A stretch of 64,000 nt of DNA from Flavobacterium paronense (GTDB lineage: Bacteria > Bacteroidota > Bacteroidia > Flavobacteriales > Flavobacteriaceae): assembly GCF_030409795.1 (NCBI RefSeq), contig NZ_JAUFQN010000019.1:1054001-1118000 (forward strand), in the 5' to 3' direction. Below are positions 44,851 through 53,694 of this stretch, one piece after another (positions within the stretch are counted from its first letter, which is position 1; every line of letters starts with the position of its first letter). Both the position numbers and the translations under genes were made by a program. The notes under the pieces are model-generated. The model was not told where the DNA came from and ran no database searches. It saw only the letters and a program-made list of their open reading frames with translations.

Positions 44851-47239
44851 AGTTGCGTAATGGCTTTCCTTTGGTTAACATAAATTGGATTCTTTCCAAT
44901 GTTTTTCTTTCGGTGCAAAGCGATAAAAACGCTTCTCTCTCGATATCCAATAAATATTGTTCAGATACTAATGTTGGTTCCGATAAATCGCCGCCAGCCA
45001 TAACGTAAGCCAGTTTGTTGGCAATCTTTTGATCGTGTTCGGATATGTATTTTCCGGCTACCATTTGGTCGGTTCCGACTAAGAACATACCCAAAGCTTG
45101 TTTACCTAATACTTTTACATCGGTTCTGCGGATAGGTTGGGTGTAACCGGCTTCTGCCATTAGCAAAGCGTGCTTCTTGGCTTCTGCAATTTGACGTTCT
45201 TTATTTACTACAACAATATCTTTTCCTTTTTGGAGTATACCTAAATCATAAGCTTCATAAGCTGAGGTTGATACTTTTGCCATAGCGACAGTTAAGAAAT
45301 ATTCCTGAAGCACATTCAATTCGACATCATTCTTACGGAATAAATCAGAAGCACGTAATGCCATTTCTTTAGAACCACCACCACCTGGAATTACTCCGAC
45401 TCCGAATTCTACTAAACCAATATAACTTTCGGCCGCAGCCACTACTTTATCAGCGTGTAAGGTCATTTCGCAACCGCCACCTAAGGTCATTCCGTGAGGT
45501 GCCACAATTACAGGAATAGAAGAATAACGCACGCGCATCATAGTGTCTTGAAACATTTTGATAGCCATGTTTAGTTCGTCATATTCTTGTTCAACTGCCA
45601 TCATAAAGATCATTCCGATATTAGCTCCCACAGAGAAATTAGCTCCCTGATTTCCGATAACCAATCCGTTGTATTCTTTTTCGGCTAAGTCGATTGCTTT
45701 GTTGATTCCGACTAAAACATCACCACCAATCGTATTCATTTTAGATTGGAATTCTAAATTTAAAATTCCATCACCTAAGTCGTGAAGTACAGCACCACTA
45801 TTACTCCAAACTTTTTTGCTCTCACGTATATTGTTTAATATGATGAAACTGTCTTGTCCCGGAACTTTGGTTTGTGATTTTGCAGTGATGTTATAGTAAT
45901 ATGTATTTCCTTCTTTTACAGTATAAAAGTTAGTATTACCTGAAGCTATCATTTCGTTTACCCAGGCTGCCGGTTTTAACCCTTCGGCTTCCATTAGCTC
46001 AATTCCTTTTTGAACTCCGATGGCATCCCAAATTTCAAATGGTCCGTTTTCCCAACCAAAACCTGCTTTCATGGCATCGTCAATTTTATAGAAATTATCT
46101 GTGATTTCAGGGACACGGTTGGAGCAATAAGCAAACATGGCAGTGAAATTTTTTCTATAGAAATCACCTGCTTTGTCTTTTCCTTTAACTAAAACGCTGA
46201 ATCTATCAATAGGTTTATCTATGGTTTTGGTCAATTCTAATGTCGTAAATGAAGCTTTTTTAGTAGGGCGATATTCTAATGTATCTAAATCCAAAGACAA
46301 AATATCTTTGTCTACTTTTTTATAGAACCCTTGTCCGGTTTTGCTTCCTAACCATTTGTTTTCCATCATGGTATTGATGAAATCAGGAAGTTTAAATAAC
46401 TCGTGTGCTTCATCATTTGGACAACCTTCATACAAACCGTTTGCTACATGAACCAATGTATCCAAACCAACTACATCAACTGTTCTGAAGGTAGCTGATT
46501 TTGGACGGCCAATAACCGGTCCGGTTAACTTATCCACTTCTTCAACAGTCAATCCCATTTCTTTTACCAAATGAAATAAACTCTGAATTCCGAAGATACC
46601 AATTCGGTTTCCTATAAAAGCGGGAGTATCTTTGGCTACGACCGAAGTCTTACCCAAATATCTGGAGCCGTAATCAAATAAGAAATCTAATACTTCTGAT
46701 GAAGTTTGTGGTCCCGGAATGATTTCGAATAACTTTAAATAACGCGCCGGATTGAAAAAGTGCGTGCCACAGAAATGCTTCTGAAAATCTTCGCTGCGAC
46801 CTTCACTCATAAACTTAATTGGAATACCGGAGGTGTTTGAAGTCACCAATGTTCCCTGTTTTCTGAATTTGTCTATTTGTTCAAAGACCAATTTCTTGAT
46901 ATCTAAACGTTCCACCACCACTTCGATAATCCAATCGTAGTTGGCTATTTTTGCCATGTCATCAGTAGTATTACCAGTGGTAATTCTGCTTGCAAATTTC
47001 TGACTGTAAATAGGTGATGGGTTTGATTTTAAAGCATTGGCTAAATGGTCGTTTACCATTCGGTTACGAACGACTTTACTCTCGAGCGTTAATCCTTTTT
47101 TTTCTTCGGCTTCAGTTAAAGCATTTGGAATGATATCCAAAAGCAATACTTCCAAACCGATGTTAGCAAAATGGCAAGCAATTCCTGAACCCATGATTCC
47201 GGAGCCTACTACCGCCACTTTTTTGATTGTACGTTTCAT
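44849..47239 (-). CDS. 3-hydroxyacyl-CoA dehydrogenase / enoyl-CoA hydratase fusion (FadB-like)
   Basis: A 796-residue bifunctional enzyme. The N-terminal NAD domain shows VAVVGSGIMGSGIACHFAN and the HAD helical part includes DTPAFIGNRIGIFGIQ and FKTVDVVGLD-like TFRTVDVVGLDTL. The C-terminal third is a crotonase domain with HGMTLGGGCEMTLHAD and FGVGVIPGGGGSKEM, which hold oxyanion-hole and catalytic positions. The domain order HAD then hydratase is the Bacteroidota arrangement, opposite to E. coli FadB. It hydrates and oxidises the acyl chain for the thiolase downstream. Confidence 0.93.
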   Translation of the reverse strand: MKRTIKKVAVVGSGIMGSGIACHFANIGLEVLLLDIIPNALTEAEEKKGLTLESKVVRNRMVNDHLANALKSNPSPIYSQKFASRITTGNTTDDMAKIANYDWIIEVVVERLDIKKLVFEQIDKFRKQGTLVTSNTSGIPIKFMSEGRSEDFQKHFCGTHFFNPARYLKLFEIIPGPQTSSEVLDFLFDYGSRYLGKTSVVAKDTPAFIGNRIGIFGIQSLFHLVKEMGLTVEEVDKLTGPVIGRPKSATFRTVDVVGLDTLVHVANGLYEGCPNDEAHELFKLPDFINTMMENKWLGSKTGQGFYKKVDKDILSLDLDTLEYRPTKKASFTTLELTKTIDKPIDRFSVLVKGKDKAGDFYRKNFTAMFAYCSNRVPEITDNFYKIDDAMKAGFGWENGPFEIWDAIGVQKGIELMEAEGLKPAAWVNEMIASGNTNFYTVKEGNTYYYNITAKSQTKVPGQDSFIILNNIRESKKVWSNSGAVLHDLGDGILNLEFQSKMNTIGGDVLVGINKAIDLAEKEYNGLVIGNQGANFSVGANIGMIFMMAVEQEYDELNMAIKMFQDTMMRVRYSSIPVIVAPHGMTLGGGCEMTLHADKVVAAAESYIGLVEFGVGVIPGGGGSKEMALRASDLFRKNDVELNVLQEYFLTVAMAKVSTSAYEAYDLGILQKGKDIVVVNKERQIAEAKKHALLMAEAGYTQPIRRTDVKVLGKQALGMFLVGTDQMVAGKYISEHDQKIANKLAYVMAGGDLSEPTLVSEQYLLDIEREAFLSLCTERKTLERIQFMLTKGKPLRN

Positions 47240-47251
47240 TTATTTTTTATT

Positions 47252-47284
47252 AGATGAAAGAAGCAAGAAGCAAGAAAAAAGACT
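47252..47284. repeat. Left arm of a 33-bp inverted repeat flanking the four-helix-bundle pseudogene
   Basis: It starts AGATGAAAGAAGCAAGAAGC and ends AAAAAGACT. It pairs with 47634-47666 at 29 of 33 positions. The arms enclose the pseudogene almost exactly. Confidence 0.85.
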
Positions 47285-47632
47285 AATCCAATTTACTGAT
47301 AAAACCAGTAGTCATTTTTTGGAATTCAATTATCTTATTTTCTATTTCTGCTTTTCTTTCTTCGGTTATATAACTATTTTGACCTGCTATTAATAATTGT
47401 GTTTGTAGTTCAAAAGAGGAACCCAAACTTATATTTAAAAAATGTTTAAAATGAATATCACTTCTGTTAGATCCTTCAGCAATATTTGATGGCATTGAAA
47501 CTGCCGCCCTGTTCATTTGACTTATTAATCCATAAACTCATTCTTAGGAAAATTAAGAGTAATTTTATGTATGTCCGATGCAATTTCCATTGACAGTATC
47601 CAGATTTTAAGATTTTTAAAATTATGTTTCAT
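47283..47632 (-). pseudogene. Frameshifted four-helix bundle protein (23S rRNA intervening-sequence family)
   Basis: The reading frame starts at 47632 (MKHNFKNLKIWILSMEIASD) and runs to NEFMD followed by two stops near 47520. The frame then resumes as the rest of the protein, from 47516 to 47283 (MNRAAVSMPSNIAEGSNRSD). Restoring one G after FM would give NEFMGLISQMNRAAVS, the usual family sequence, so a 1-bp deletion near 47526-47530 explains the break. The intact protein would have about 116 residues. Members of this family were first seen in intervening sequences of 23S rRNA genes. Inverted repeats flank the gene at 47252-47284 and 47634-47666. Confidence 0.85.
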
Positions 47633-47633
47633 A

Positions 47634-47666
47634 AGTCTTTCTTCTTGTCTCTTGCTTCTTTCTTCT
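47634..47666. repeat. Right arm of the 33-bp inverted repeat flanking the four-helix-bundle pseudogene
   Basis: It starts AGTCTTTCTTCTTGTCTCTT and lies two bases before the pseudogene start codon in genome order. It is the reverse complement of the left arm with four mismatches. Confidence 0.85.
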
Positions 47667-47668
47667 AT

Positions 47669-48100
47669 TTAAAAAATCTTCTTCTCCGCTATCAACTCAT
47701 TAATACTATCAGCAACTTCTATAAAGTGCTGTAATTTTTCTTCTGAGATGTTTTGTTTTACTACTTCATTAAATTTTAGCACAGTAATTTTAGACTGTTC
47801 TCTCATTTGTTTGCCTAAATCGGTTAGGGATATTAAAACGCCCCGCCCATCATCCGGATTTTTCCTTCTGATGATTAAGCCCTTTTCTTCAAGTGTTTTT
47901 AAGGTTCTTGTGAGGCTGGTAGCTTCCATTCCCATTCGGTTACTTATGTAAGTTGATGGTGTACCGTCTTCTTTATCAATACTTAAAAGTGCAAAACCAA
48001 TGGCCATGGACCCTTCAAACTTCGATGCTTCCTCATTATACATTCTGGCAACCGCTTGCCAAGTTGCACGAAGGATATAGTCTATGGTTTTGTCTTTCAT
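47669..48100 (-). CDS. MarR-family transcriptional regulator
   Basis: A 143-residue winged-helix dimer. Recognition elements: GFALLSIDKEDGTPSTYISN, then RMGMEATSLTRTLKTLEEKG and the wing LIIRRKNPDDGRGVLISLTD. It heads the beta-oxidation genes on the same strand and probably controls them in response to an acyl-CoA, by analogy with other MarR/FadR-like regulators of fatty-acid degradation. Its own upstream region carries a TAnnTTTG box and a perfect 12-bp palindrome. Confidence 0.9.
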   Translation of the reverse strand: MKDKTIDYILRATWQAVARMYNEEASKFEGSMAIGFALLSIDKEDGTPSTYISNRMGMEATSLTRTLKTLEEKGLIIRRKNPDDGRGVLISLTDLGKQMREQSKITVLKFNEVVKQNISEEKLQHFIEVADSINELIAEKKIF

Positions 48101-48128
48101 TTTTACTACAACGATTTCTTTAGTAGCA

Positions 48129-48160
48129 CAAAGATATTAAAAATTTATTATGCACGCATA
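48129..48160 (-). promoter_or_regulatory. marR promoter with palindromic operator
   Basis: On the minus strand TATCTTTG (48136-48129) matches the -7 consensus, 28 bases before the ATG. TATGCACGCATA (48149-48160), an inverted repeat TATGC-N2-GCATA, sits where the -33 region should be. That position is typical of a repressor operator. Confidence 0.6.
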
Positions 48161-48411
48161 GTATATATGTTAAATTTTTTTATGTGAAGAAGAAAGAAGC
48201 AAATCATTAAATATAAAAGTTTATATTCTTTTCTCTTTACTCTTGGTTCTTTTTTCTATTTTCTTAAGATTAAATTAAAAATTAAAATCTACAGAAAACA
48301 AAAACCTAAAGGCACAGCTTTTGTTATTTGGTTTTCATGAACTTCAGGACTGCAGCCCCGGTAGTCTGATTAATGCTATATTTTATGCAACAGAAGTACT
48401 ATTTCAAGATT

Positions 48412-48669
48412 ATGGGGAAGTTAGAAGAGTTGGAAAACCGAATAGAATCCCTTATTAACCCAAGAAAAGAAGAAGTTTTATTAGACAGTCTCGAAATGCA
48501 GCAACTCCTCAAATGTACTGCCTCTAAGTTGCAACGCCTACGAGACAAAGGAATCATACCCTGCAACAAAGTAGGCAGAGGGTATTATTACCCAAAGGAG
48601 TATTTTACTCTGGAATTTTTAAACAGTATTATTAAAGTCGAGGATTCGTCTAAGCGGTTTGATGATTAG
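48412..48669 (+). CDS. Small helix-turn-helix (excisionase/MerR-like) protein
   Basis: From the ATG at 48412 (MGKLEELENRIESLI) the product has 85 residues: an N-terminal helix, then an HTH with LLDSLEMQQLLKCTASKLQR and LRDKGIIPCNKVGRGYYYP, the wing of MerR/Xis-like DNA-binding proteins. Similar proteins act in Bacteroidota mobile elements, but no integrase or relaxase is nearby. Longer starts from 48373 are less likely because they add low-complexity residues. The 311-bp gap upstream (48101-48411) holds the marR promoter and nothing else I can name. Confidence 0.7.
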   Translation: MGKLEELENRIESLINPRKEEVLLDSLEMQQLLKCTASKLQRLRDKGIIPCNKVGRGYYYPKEYFTLEFLNSIIKVEDSSKRFDD

Positions 48670-48677
48670 ACCAACCC

Positions 48678-49949
48678 TTACGCAAACGGTTCATAAATAG
48701 ACTTACTGGGTTGTGAAAACCACTTCGGACCGTCCTCAGTCATGTAGACACAATCTTCTAAGCGAACACCGAATTCTCCAATGATAGAAATATTGGGTTC
48801 AATACTAAAACACATACCTGGTTGCAGCAATTCCTTATTGCCTTTGACCATATTACCCCATTCATGTCCGTCCATGCCAATACCATGACCAGTGCGGTGT
48901 GGGAGTCCAGGTAGTTTATAACCTGGTCCAAAACCGGCAGCTGTAATTACTTTACGGGCAGCAGCATCTACCGCTTCACATGACGAACCTAATTTAGCGG
49001 CTGCAAAACCGGCTGCCTGTGCTTCTTTTTCGAGATTCCATATCGCTAGCTGTCTTTTGGTTGGTTCGTTTCCAAATACGATTGTGCGGGTTATGTCGGA
49101 ATTGTAGCCCTCTATTGTGCAGCCACAATCCATTAATACAATATCGCCTTTTTTGAGTACTTGCGGTTGGCTGTAGCCATGCGGAAAAGCAGATGATGTC
49201 CCAAACAGACATAAAGCAAAATCGGCTGATCCTCCTAATTGTGTTTGTGCTTCCATTATTATAGAAGAAAGTGCTTCCTGCGACATGCCTTCTTTTAACT
49301 GACCGGCACCATGCTTTATCGCTGCCAGCGTTATATCGTTTGCCTTTTGCATTAGCTTGAGTTCGGTGGGTGATTTAATAATACGGCACGGAATAGTAAC
49401 CACATCACCACTAACAAACTTTAGTTGTGGTGCCTCTTTTTGAAGACCGTTGCAAATAAAGAAACGGGTTTTTTCTTCTATGGCAATGGTGCCAAAAGGG
49501 GTGCCAGACTCTTTAAGTGCGGTCGCAATCAGTTGGTACGGACTTTCATCTTCCTGCCAGGCATAAACCTCTTTGCCGATGCTTAGTTGTTCCCGTAATC
49601 GTGCTTCTTCAAAAGCGGGGCAGATGTAATTTACTACTCCATTGGCAAAAATTAGCGCTACCATCGTTCTTTCGCTTGGCCACCAACTGATGCCAGTAAA
49701 GTAATACAATGCAGTGCCGGCATCAAGGAGTAAGGCGTCTATTTTATTCTCAGTAAGTAAGCGTTGGGCTTTCGCAATGCGGGCTTCGCGTTCGGCTACC
49801 GTAATGGGCACAACATCAGCGGTAATTGGCTTTAAGCTATTGGTTGTAGTAGTATCTTTTTGATTGTTTGAATTACAGGAACTGAATCCCGCTACTAAAC
49901 CTGTTGCCGCTGCCATGCTGCTTAGGCTTATAAAATCCCTTCTTTTCAT
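48678..49949 (-). CDS. Tat-exported lipoprotein Xaa-Pro peptidase (M24 family)
   Basis: A 423-residue protein. The N-terminus MKRRDFISLSSMAAATGLVA has a twin-arginine motif followed by a lipobox-like GFSSC, so it is probably a Tat-dependent lipoprotein. The creatinase-like N-domain is followed by the pita-bread fold. Its dinuclear metal ligands are visible as IVLMDCGCTIEGYNSDITRT (two Asp), HRTGHGIGMDGHEWG (His), FSIEPNI (Glu) and VRLEDC (Glu). It cleaves Xaa-Pro bonds outside the cytosol. The gene begins 6 bases after the stop of the preceding membrane protein gene. Confidence 0.9.
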   Translation of the reverse strand: MKRRDFISLSSMAAATGLVAGFSSCNSNNQKDTTTTNSLKPITADVVPITVAEREARIAKAQRLLTENKIDALLLDAGTALYYFTGISWWPSERTMVALIFANGVVNYICPAFEEARLREQLSIGKEVYAWQEDESPYQLIATALKESGTPFGTIAIEEKTRFFICNGLQKEAPQLKFVSGDVVTIPCRIIKSPTELKLMQKANDITLAAIKHGAGQLKEGMSQEALSSIIMEAQTQLGGSADFALCLFGTSSAFPHGYSQPQVLKKGDIVLMDCGCTIEGYNSDITRTIVFGNEPTKRQLAIWNLEKEAQAAGFAAAKLGSSCEAVDAAARKVITAAGFGPGYKLPGLPHRTGHGIGMDGHEWGNMVKGNKELLQPGMCFSIEPNISIIGEFGVRLEDCVYMTEDGPKWFSQPSKSIYEPFA

Positions 49950-49955
49950 ATCAAT

Positions 49956-50885
49956 TTATTTTATACCATACTCTTTTCGCAATACTTTGAGTAATTCCGT
50001 ATTAACCTCTATATATTTTTGAATGTGTATGATACGGGTAGAACTAACAACATTTCCTCTGAAAAAGTTTAAGATATTAACAATATGCTGTCGGTCTAAT
50101 TTATCCATACTGTTTAAATGGAAGGGGATTACCTGATTGCTTTTTTCATAATTTTGAACCCCTTCAAAAACGTTGGGCCCAAGTTGTTTAACAGCAGTAT
50201 CGAAATCATAATCATAGTGATTGAAAATTATTGGGTTTATATGTTCCATTCTCACTCTTCCTTCAAGGTCTTGTCTGTCAGCAATATTTCTGATGGCAAC
50301 GGTTAAATCGCCTGTCAACTTTTGAAAGTCATCGTTTTTGAAATACCGTAACGAACCTGAATTTCTTAATTGGTCCAGAATAATGGTTCTAGGTTCAAAC
50401 TGTGAAGGAGAACGAAAGCTGATACCGTATTCAAAAGCAAGGGCAAACTTTTTCGGAACATTAGTCAGCGTACTGTCTTTAAAGTATAGTGCTGCATATT
50501 TTAATGCTTCTTCCTGTTTGCTTCTGTTTTTTATTTTTATTTGTGCGGTAATGGAGTCGTTTAGCAGCTCTTCATAAAAGTTTTTTGCCAGTTCGTTGGC
50601 TCTTTCTTTTTCAATTTTATGCTCTAACTGATACTCTGCCAAAAAGCCGCAGAATACCGCTAAGAATAACATTAAAAACTCCCAGAAATAGGCTTTCCAG
50701 TCTTTCTTATGATGAGGTGCTGCTGGGTCGTGGGCATGATGATGTACTTCCATTGTTTCTTTCTCTTGATTGAGATTATCTGTTTCATTAATAGGTTCTG
50801 AAGTGATTTCAGAGGTTGTATTGTCTGGTGTAGCCGATTGGGTTTTGCGGGTTAGATCTATTTCTTCTTCTTCTTCTTCTTCCAT
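49956..50885 (-). CDS. Single-pass membrane protein of unknown function
   Basis: I do not recognise a functional domain. The useful part may start at an internal Met at 50753 (MEVHHHAHDPAAPHHKKDWK). It is followed by a membrane segment FWEFLMLFLAVFCGFLAEYQ and about 200 helical residues (LEHKIEKERANELAKNFYEE). This start and segment recur, from memory, in several Flavobacterium proteins. The extension to 50885 opens with a run of Glu encoded by a GAA triplet tract at about 50863-50883. It is 6 bases upstream of the peptidase gene, so the two are probably co-transcribed. Confidence 0.7.
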   Translation of the reverse strand: MEEEEEEEIDLTRKTQSATPDNTTSEITSEPINETDNLNQEKETMEVHHHAHDPAAPHHKKDWKAYFWEFLMLFLAVFCGFLAEYQLEHKIEKERANELAKNFYEELLNDSITAQIKIKNRSKQEEALKYAALYFKDSTLTNVPKKFALAFEYGISFRSPSQFEPRTIILDQLRNSGSLRYFKNDDFQKLTGDLTVAIRNIADRQDLEGRVRMEHINPIIFNHYDYDFDTAVKQLGPNVFEGVQNYEKSNQVIPFHLNSMDKLDRQHIVNILNFFRGNVVSSTRIIHIQKYIEVNTELLKVLRKEYGIK

Positions 50886-50931
50886 ATCCTATTTTTATAG
50901 CTTTATTGCATGACAAGTATGTAGCCATTCA

Positions 50932-52104
50932 TCACAAATAACTCAACCACCATTTGTCTTTATTGTTTTGTTTATAGGTATCAAATTTTTTACACAGTGG
51001 GTAGAGCGCTATAATTACTACTATCCAAACCAAATATACTGTAATCAGATTAAAACCATAGCCTTGCAAAGCTTCTACTCTTGTAATAAACCTCGGTAGA
51101 ACCAATGCATTCCAACCAAATCCTGTAAAATAAGCTGCAAAAGCGGCTAATAAATGAATCAGATAAATGTGCAGCACATAATAGAAAAACGGAACGCGCC
51201 CAAACACCGTAAAGAAGTCGACCACTTTGCCTTTAAGCTTTTCGGAATGGGCCAAAAAGAGCAAGGCTCCACCCAGTGTAATCAATAAATACTGTAACGA
51301 AGGCGGGTATTTATTCACATTTAAAATAGCCATTACTGTTTTGATACTGTACCCATAATTTGTCCACGGAAACGGGTCACCGTATTTATTGATGGCGGCC
51401 AGTATAAAGAATAGTATGAAGCTTCCAACACCCAAACGGTTCAATAGTCGCTTTCTTCTTGCAGCGTCAAAAGTACTGTCGTAAAGCGAACCAAAACAAT
51501 AGCCCAACGACATTACCGCAACCCAAGGCAGTAACGAATAGGCAAACACCACAGTATACCCTTCGGCAAATTCAAACTTTTGAGGTTCATGTAACATTGA
51601 CCATACAAAGTTCCCGTCGAAATGGATGTTGTCTAATAAGTTATGTCCGAAGATAATCACGAGGCTAAAGGCCCAAATAAACTTTTTGGGTAAGTAGATT
51701 AATCCAGCCAACACCATCATACTCACGCCCAAAGACCAGATGGTCTGCAAACCGATATGCCGAAACTGAAAATCAAACTTCCAGGCCAGTGAAATGATAA
51801 TGACTTCTACAAACACCAGCCAAATTCCTCGCTTAAAGAGAAATCGCGACAGTTCATTAAGTGGTTTTCGTTTGCCAATCATGTACGCAGAAAGTCCGGC
51901 CAAAAAACTAAAAGCCGGCGCACAAAAATGCGTCATAAACCTTGTAAAGAAAATAGGCACACTGGTTACCGTAGGGTCGGTGGGGTTAAAAAAGAAAGCC
52001 GAGTAATGAAAATAATCCCGCACATGATCGAGTGCCATAATCACCATAACTAAGCCTTTTAAAAAGTCGATAGATTCGATTCTATTTTTTGTTGTAGTTG
52101 TCAT
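50932..52104 (-). CDS. DUF1624 / heparan-alpha-glucosaminide acetyltransferase-like membrane protein
   Basis: A 390-residue polytopic membrane protein with about ten segments. It opens with the HGSNAT-like signature RIESIDFLKGLVMVIMALDH, VRDYFHY, then SFLAGLSAYMIG, and later YVLHIYLIHLLAAFAAY. The family transfers acyl groups across the membrane in eukaryotic lysosomes; bacterial roles are unknown, and the acceptor here cannot be deduced. It is encoded on the minus strand 64 bases after the membrane protein gene at 52169. Confidence 0.82.
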   Translation of the reverse strand: MTTTTKNRIESIDFLKGLVMVIMALDHVRDYFHYSAFFFNPTDPTVTSVPIFFTRFMTHFCAPAFSFLAGLSAYMIGKRKPLNELSRFLFKRGIWLVFVEVIIISLAWKFDFQFRHIGLQTIWSLGVSMMVLAGLIYLPKKFIWAFSLVIIFGHNLLDNIHFDGNFVWSMLHEPQKFEFAEGYTVVFAYSLLPWVAVMSLGYCFGSLYDSTFDAARRKRLLNRLGVGSFILFFILAAINKYGDPFPWTNYGYSIKTVMAILNVNKYPPSLQYLLITLGGALLFLAHSEKLKGKVVDFFTVFGRVPFFYYVLHIYLIHLLAAFAAYFTGFGWNALVLPRFITRVEALQGYGFNLITVYLVWIVVIIALYPLCKKFDTYKQNNKDKWWLSYL

Positions 52105-52168
52105 AGTTTGGTTTTTATGGTTCTATTAATGGCAAGGTTTAAATCCACGCTATCTGTATTTTCAAAAG

Positions 52169-53155
52169 TCACACTGACGCTGTTTTACTCTTACTTTTTG
52201 TCACAAAATAGATAAGCAGAATAGCAAAAACCTGCAATTCATTAAAAATATGTCTATACAAATGGTAACCAAGCCATTCCTCTCTTAAGCTCGACCAGTT
52301 GCTTGGTATCGTTGTTGGTGTCCAGGTAAGGAATAAATCGTTTAAAGGTCGGTTGCCTTTAAGCGCCACAAAAGTGTTGCCTAAGAGGAGAAGGATTCCA
52401 ACTAAAATAAGCAAACTTTTGATTTTGCTCTTTTCCATATAAAATAGAATGGCCAGTAGTACGAATAGCGAAAGCATAATACTAAATATTATGGGTCCTA
52501 TGCTTCTCATGGCTAAATCTACCGGGCGATGCATTTCAATAAAGGTTACTCCTGAAATTTTATACAAGGTGGGAAAAAATGTAAGATCATAAATACCTGA
52601 CACATTCATTAGTGAAAGAAAGGTCAGGATAAAAAGTAGTGCGTTTTTTAAGCCATTTAAAAAAGGGTGTATTGGTTTTAGTGCAGTATTCTTATTTGCC
52701 GGCACAAAGAAGGTTATCAGAAATAATAGCAATCCTAAAATACCTAATAAAGCATAAAAACCGATATACTGTATCCAATCATCTTTTAAGCTGATCCAAT
52801 TGGAAGGTAAAGTATCAGGTGTCCAATCGGCCATTTGAGCAGCAATGGGGTAAGCATATTGCACTAGTATAACTACGCCAATACCATTGGCCAACAAGGA
52901 CAGCAAAGCAAACCATCCTTTCAGTTTCTGTTTATCTTTAAAAAATAAGACTGTCTGAACGATAAGAAAAACCGCCGGAATAAGGTCTAAAATAATAAGC
53001 CCTTTTAGGTGTACATAATGATCAGCATTTTTGAACCAATCTAAAAATCTTGTAATAGGGACATCCCCTTTAAACAAATCTTGTCCATTATATCCTGTGG
53101 ATGCAGAGGTCGCTACGAGTAGGGTAGTTATGAAAAGGAAGGTTTTTTTGAACAT
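52169..53155 (-). CDS. Polytopic membrane protein, function unknown
   Basis: A 328-residue protein with about nine hydrophobic segments and no recognised motif (LVATSASTGYNGQDLFKG, then GLIILDLIPAVFLIVQTVLF, and IMLSLFVLLAILFYM). Two similar halves contain WTPDTLPSNWISLKDDWIQY and WTPTTIPSNWSSLREEWLGY. This suggests an internal duplication: a loop plus membrane segments repeated about 180 residues apart. It resembles the DUF1772 type of small anthrone-like proteins but I am not sure. It is driven by the promoter block at 53237. Confidence 0.6.
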   Translation of the reverse strand: MFKKTFLFITTLLVATSASTGYNGQDLFKGDVPITRFLDWFKNADHYVHLKGLIILDLIPAVFLIVQTVLFFKDKQKLKGWFALLSLLANGIGVVILVQYAYPIAAQMADWTPDTLPSNWISLKDDWIQYIGFYALLGILGLLLFLITFFVPANKNTALKPIHPFLNGLKNALLFILTFLSLMNVSGIYDLTFFPTLYKISGVTFIEMHRPVDLAMRSIGPIIFSIMLSLFVLLAILFYMEKSKIKSLLILVGILLLLGNTFVALKGNRPLNDLFLTWTPTTIPSNWSSLREEWLGYHLYRHIFNELQVFAILLIYFVTKSKSKTASV

Positions 53156-53236
53156 ACTATTTCATTTTAAAATTGAAAACTATTGAATTCTTGACGCCAA
53201 ATCATTACTAGTCAAAATACTACAGCACTTTTTAGC

Positions 53237-53288
53237 TCTCTCAAATCTAATCAAACCGATTAACCCTTACAACTAAATGTTAATAACT
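53237..53288 (-). promoter_or_regulatory. 52-bp promoter block upstream of the 328-residue membrane protein gene
   Basis: On the minus strand a TTG (53272-53270), a 20-bp spacer TAAGGGTTAATCGGTTTGAT and TAGATTTG (53249-53242) give a consensus promoter. The whole 52-bp block is about 87% identical, without gaps, to 61825-61876. The rest of the 540-bp gap (53156-53694) holds a terminator-like hairpin at 53439 and no gene. Confidence 0.75.
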
Positions 53289-53438
53289 TCCTACTAAAGT
53301 CAACTATTTTAATAGCTGTAAATAGCTTTAACGATTATACTTGTCGTTCGTCTAATTTATTTTTTTAACAATAGCAACTGCTATATATTTGACCTCACCA
53401 TAGCATTAGTAGGTTAAGTTTATGGTAGATTTGGGGCA

Positions 53439-53470
53439 AAAAGGGTGAAAAGAAATTTTCACCTTTTTTA
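53439..53470 (-). terminator. Possible terminator downstream of the O-acyltransferase/SGNH pair
   Basis: AAAGGGTGAAAA and TTTTCACCTTTT form a 12-bp stem with one mismatch around GAAA; T-rich flanks exist on both strands. It lies about 225 bases past the stop of the minus-strand gene at 53695. Confidence 0.55.
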
Positions 53471-53694
53471 TTTATATACGTAGTCGTGGGATAATGGCAG
53501 TTTGAATTTTCTTATTAAGTATTTACAGGTTTCCAATTCTAAGGTTGGATTAAAAAAATTACTTAAGCAAACCGGAAAGGATTGTCATTTTTGGTAAGGT
53601 CAAAAACAGCACATTTTACTTGGATAGTTACTTGCAGAAAAAAGCTTAAAAAATTTGTTTTTTTACACAGTTTATGTTGTGCGTTCGAGCTTTA

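Noticed and set aside
47283..47516. Intact 77-residue four-helix bundle protein
   Set aside because: It lacks the first helix, which is present just upstream in another frame; a 1-bp deletion explains both pieces.
49956..50885. GAA tract as a coding start feature necessarily used
   Set aside because: An internal Met at 50753 gives the recurrent family start, so the Glu-rich extension may be untranslated. I kept the longer coordinates but do not claim the start.
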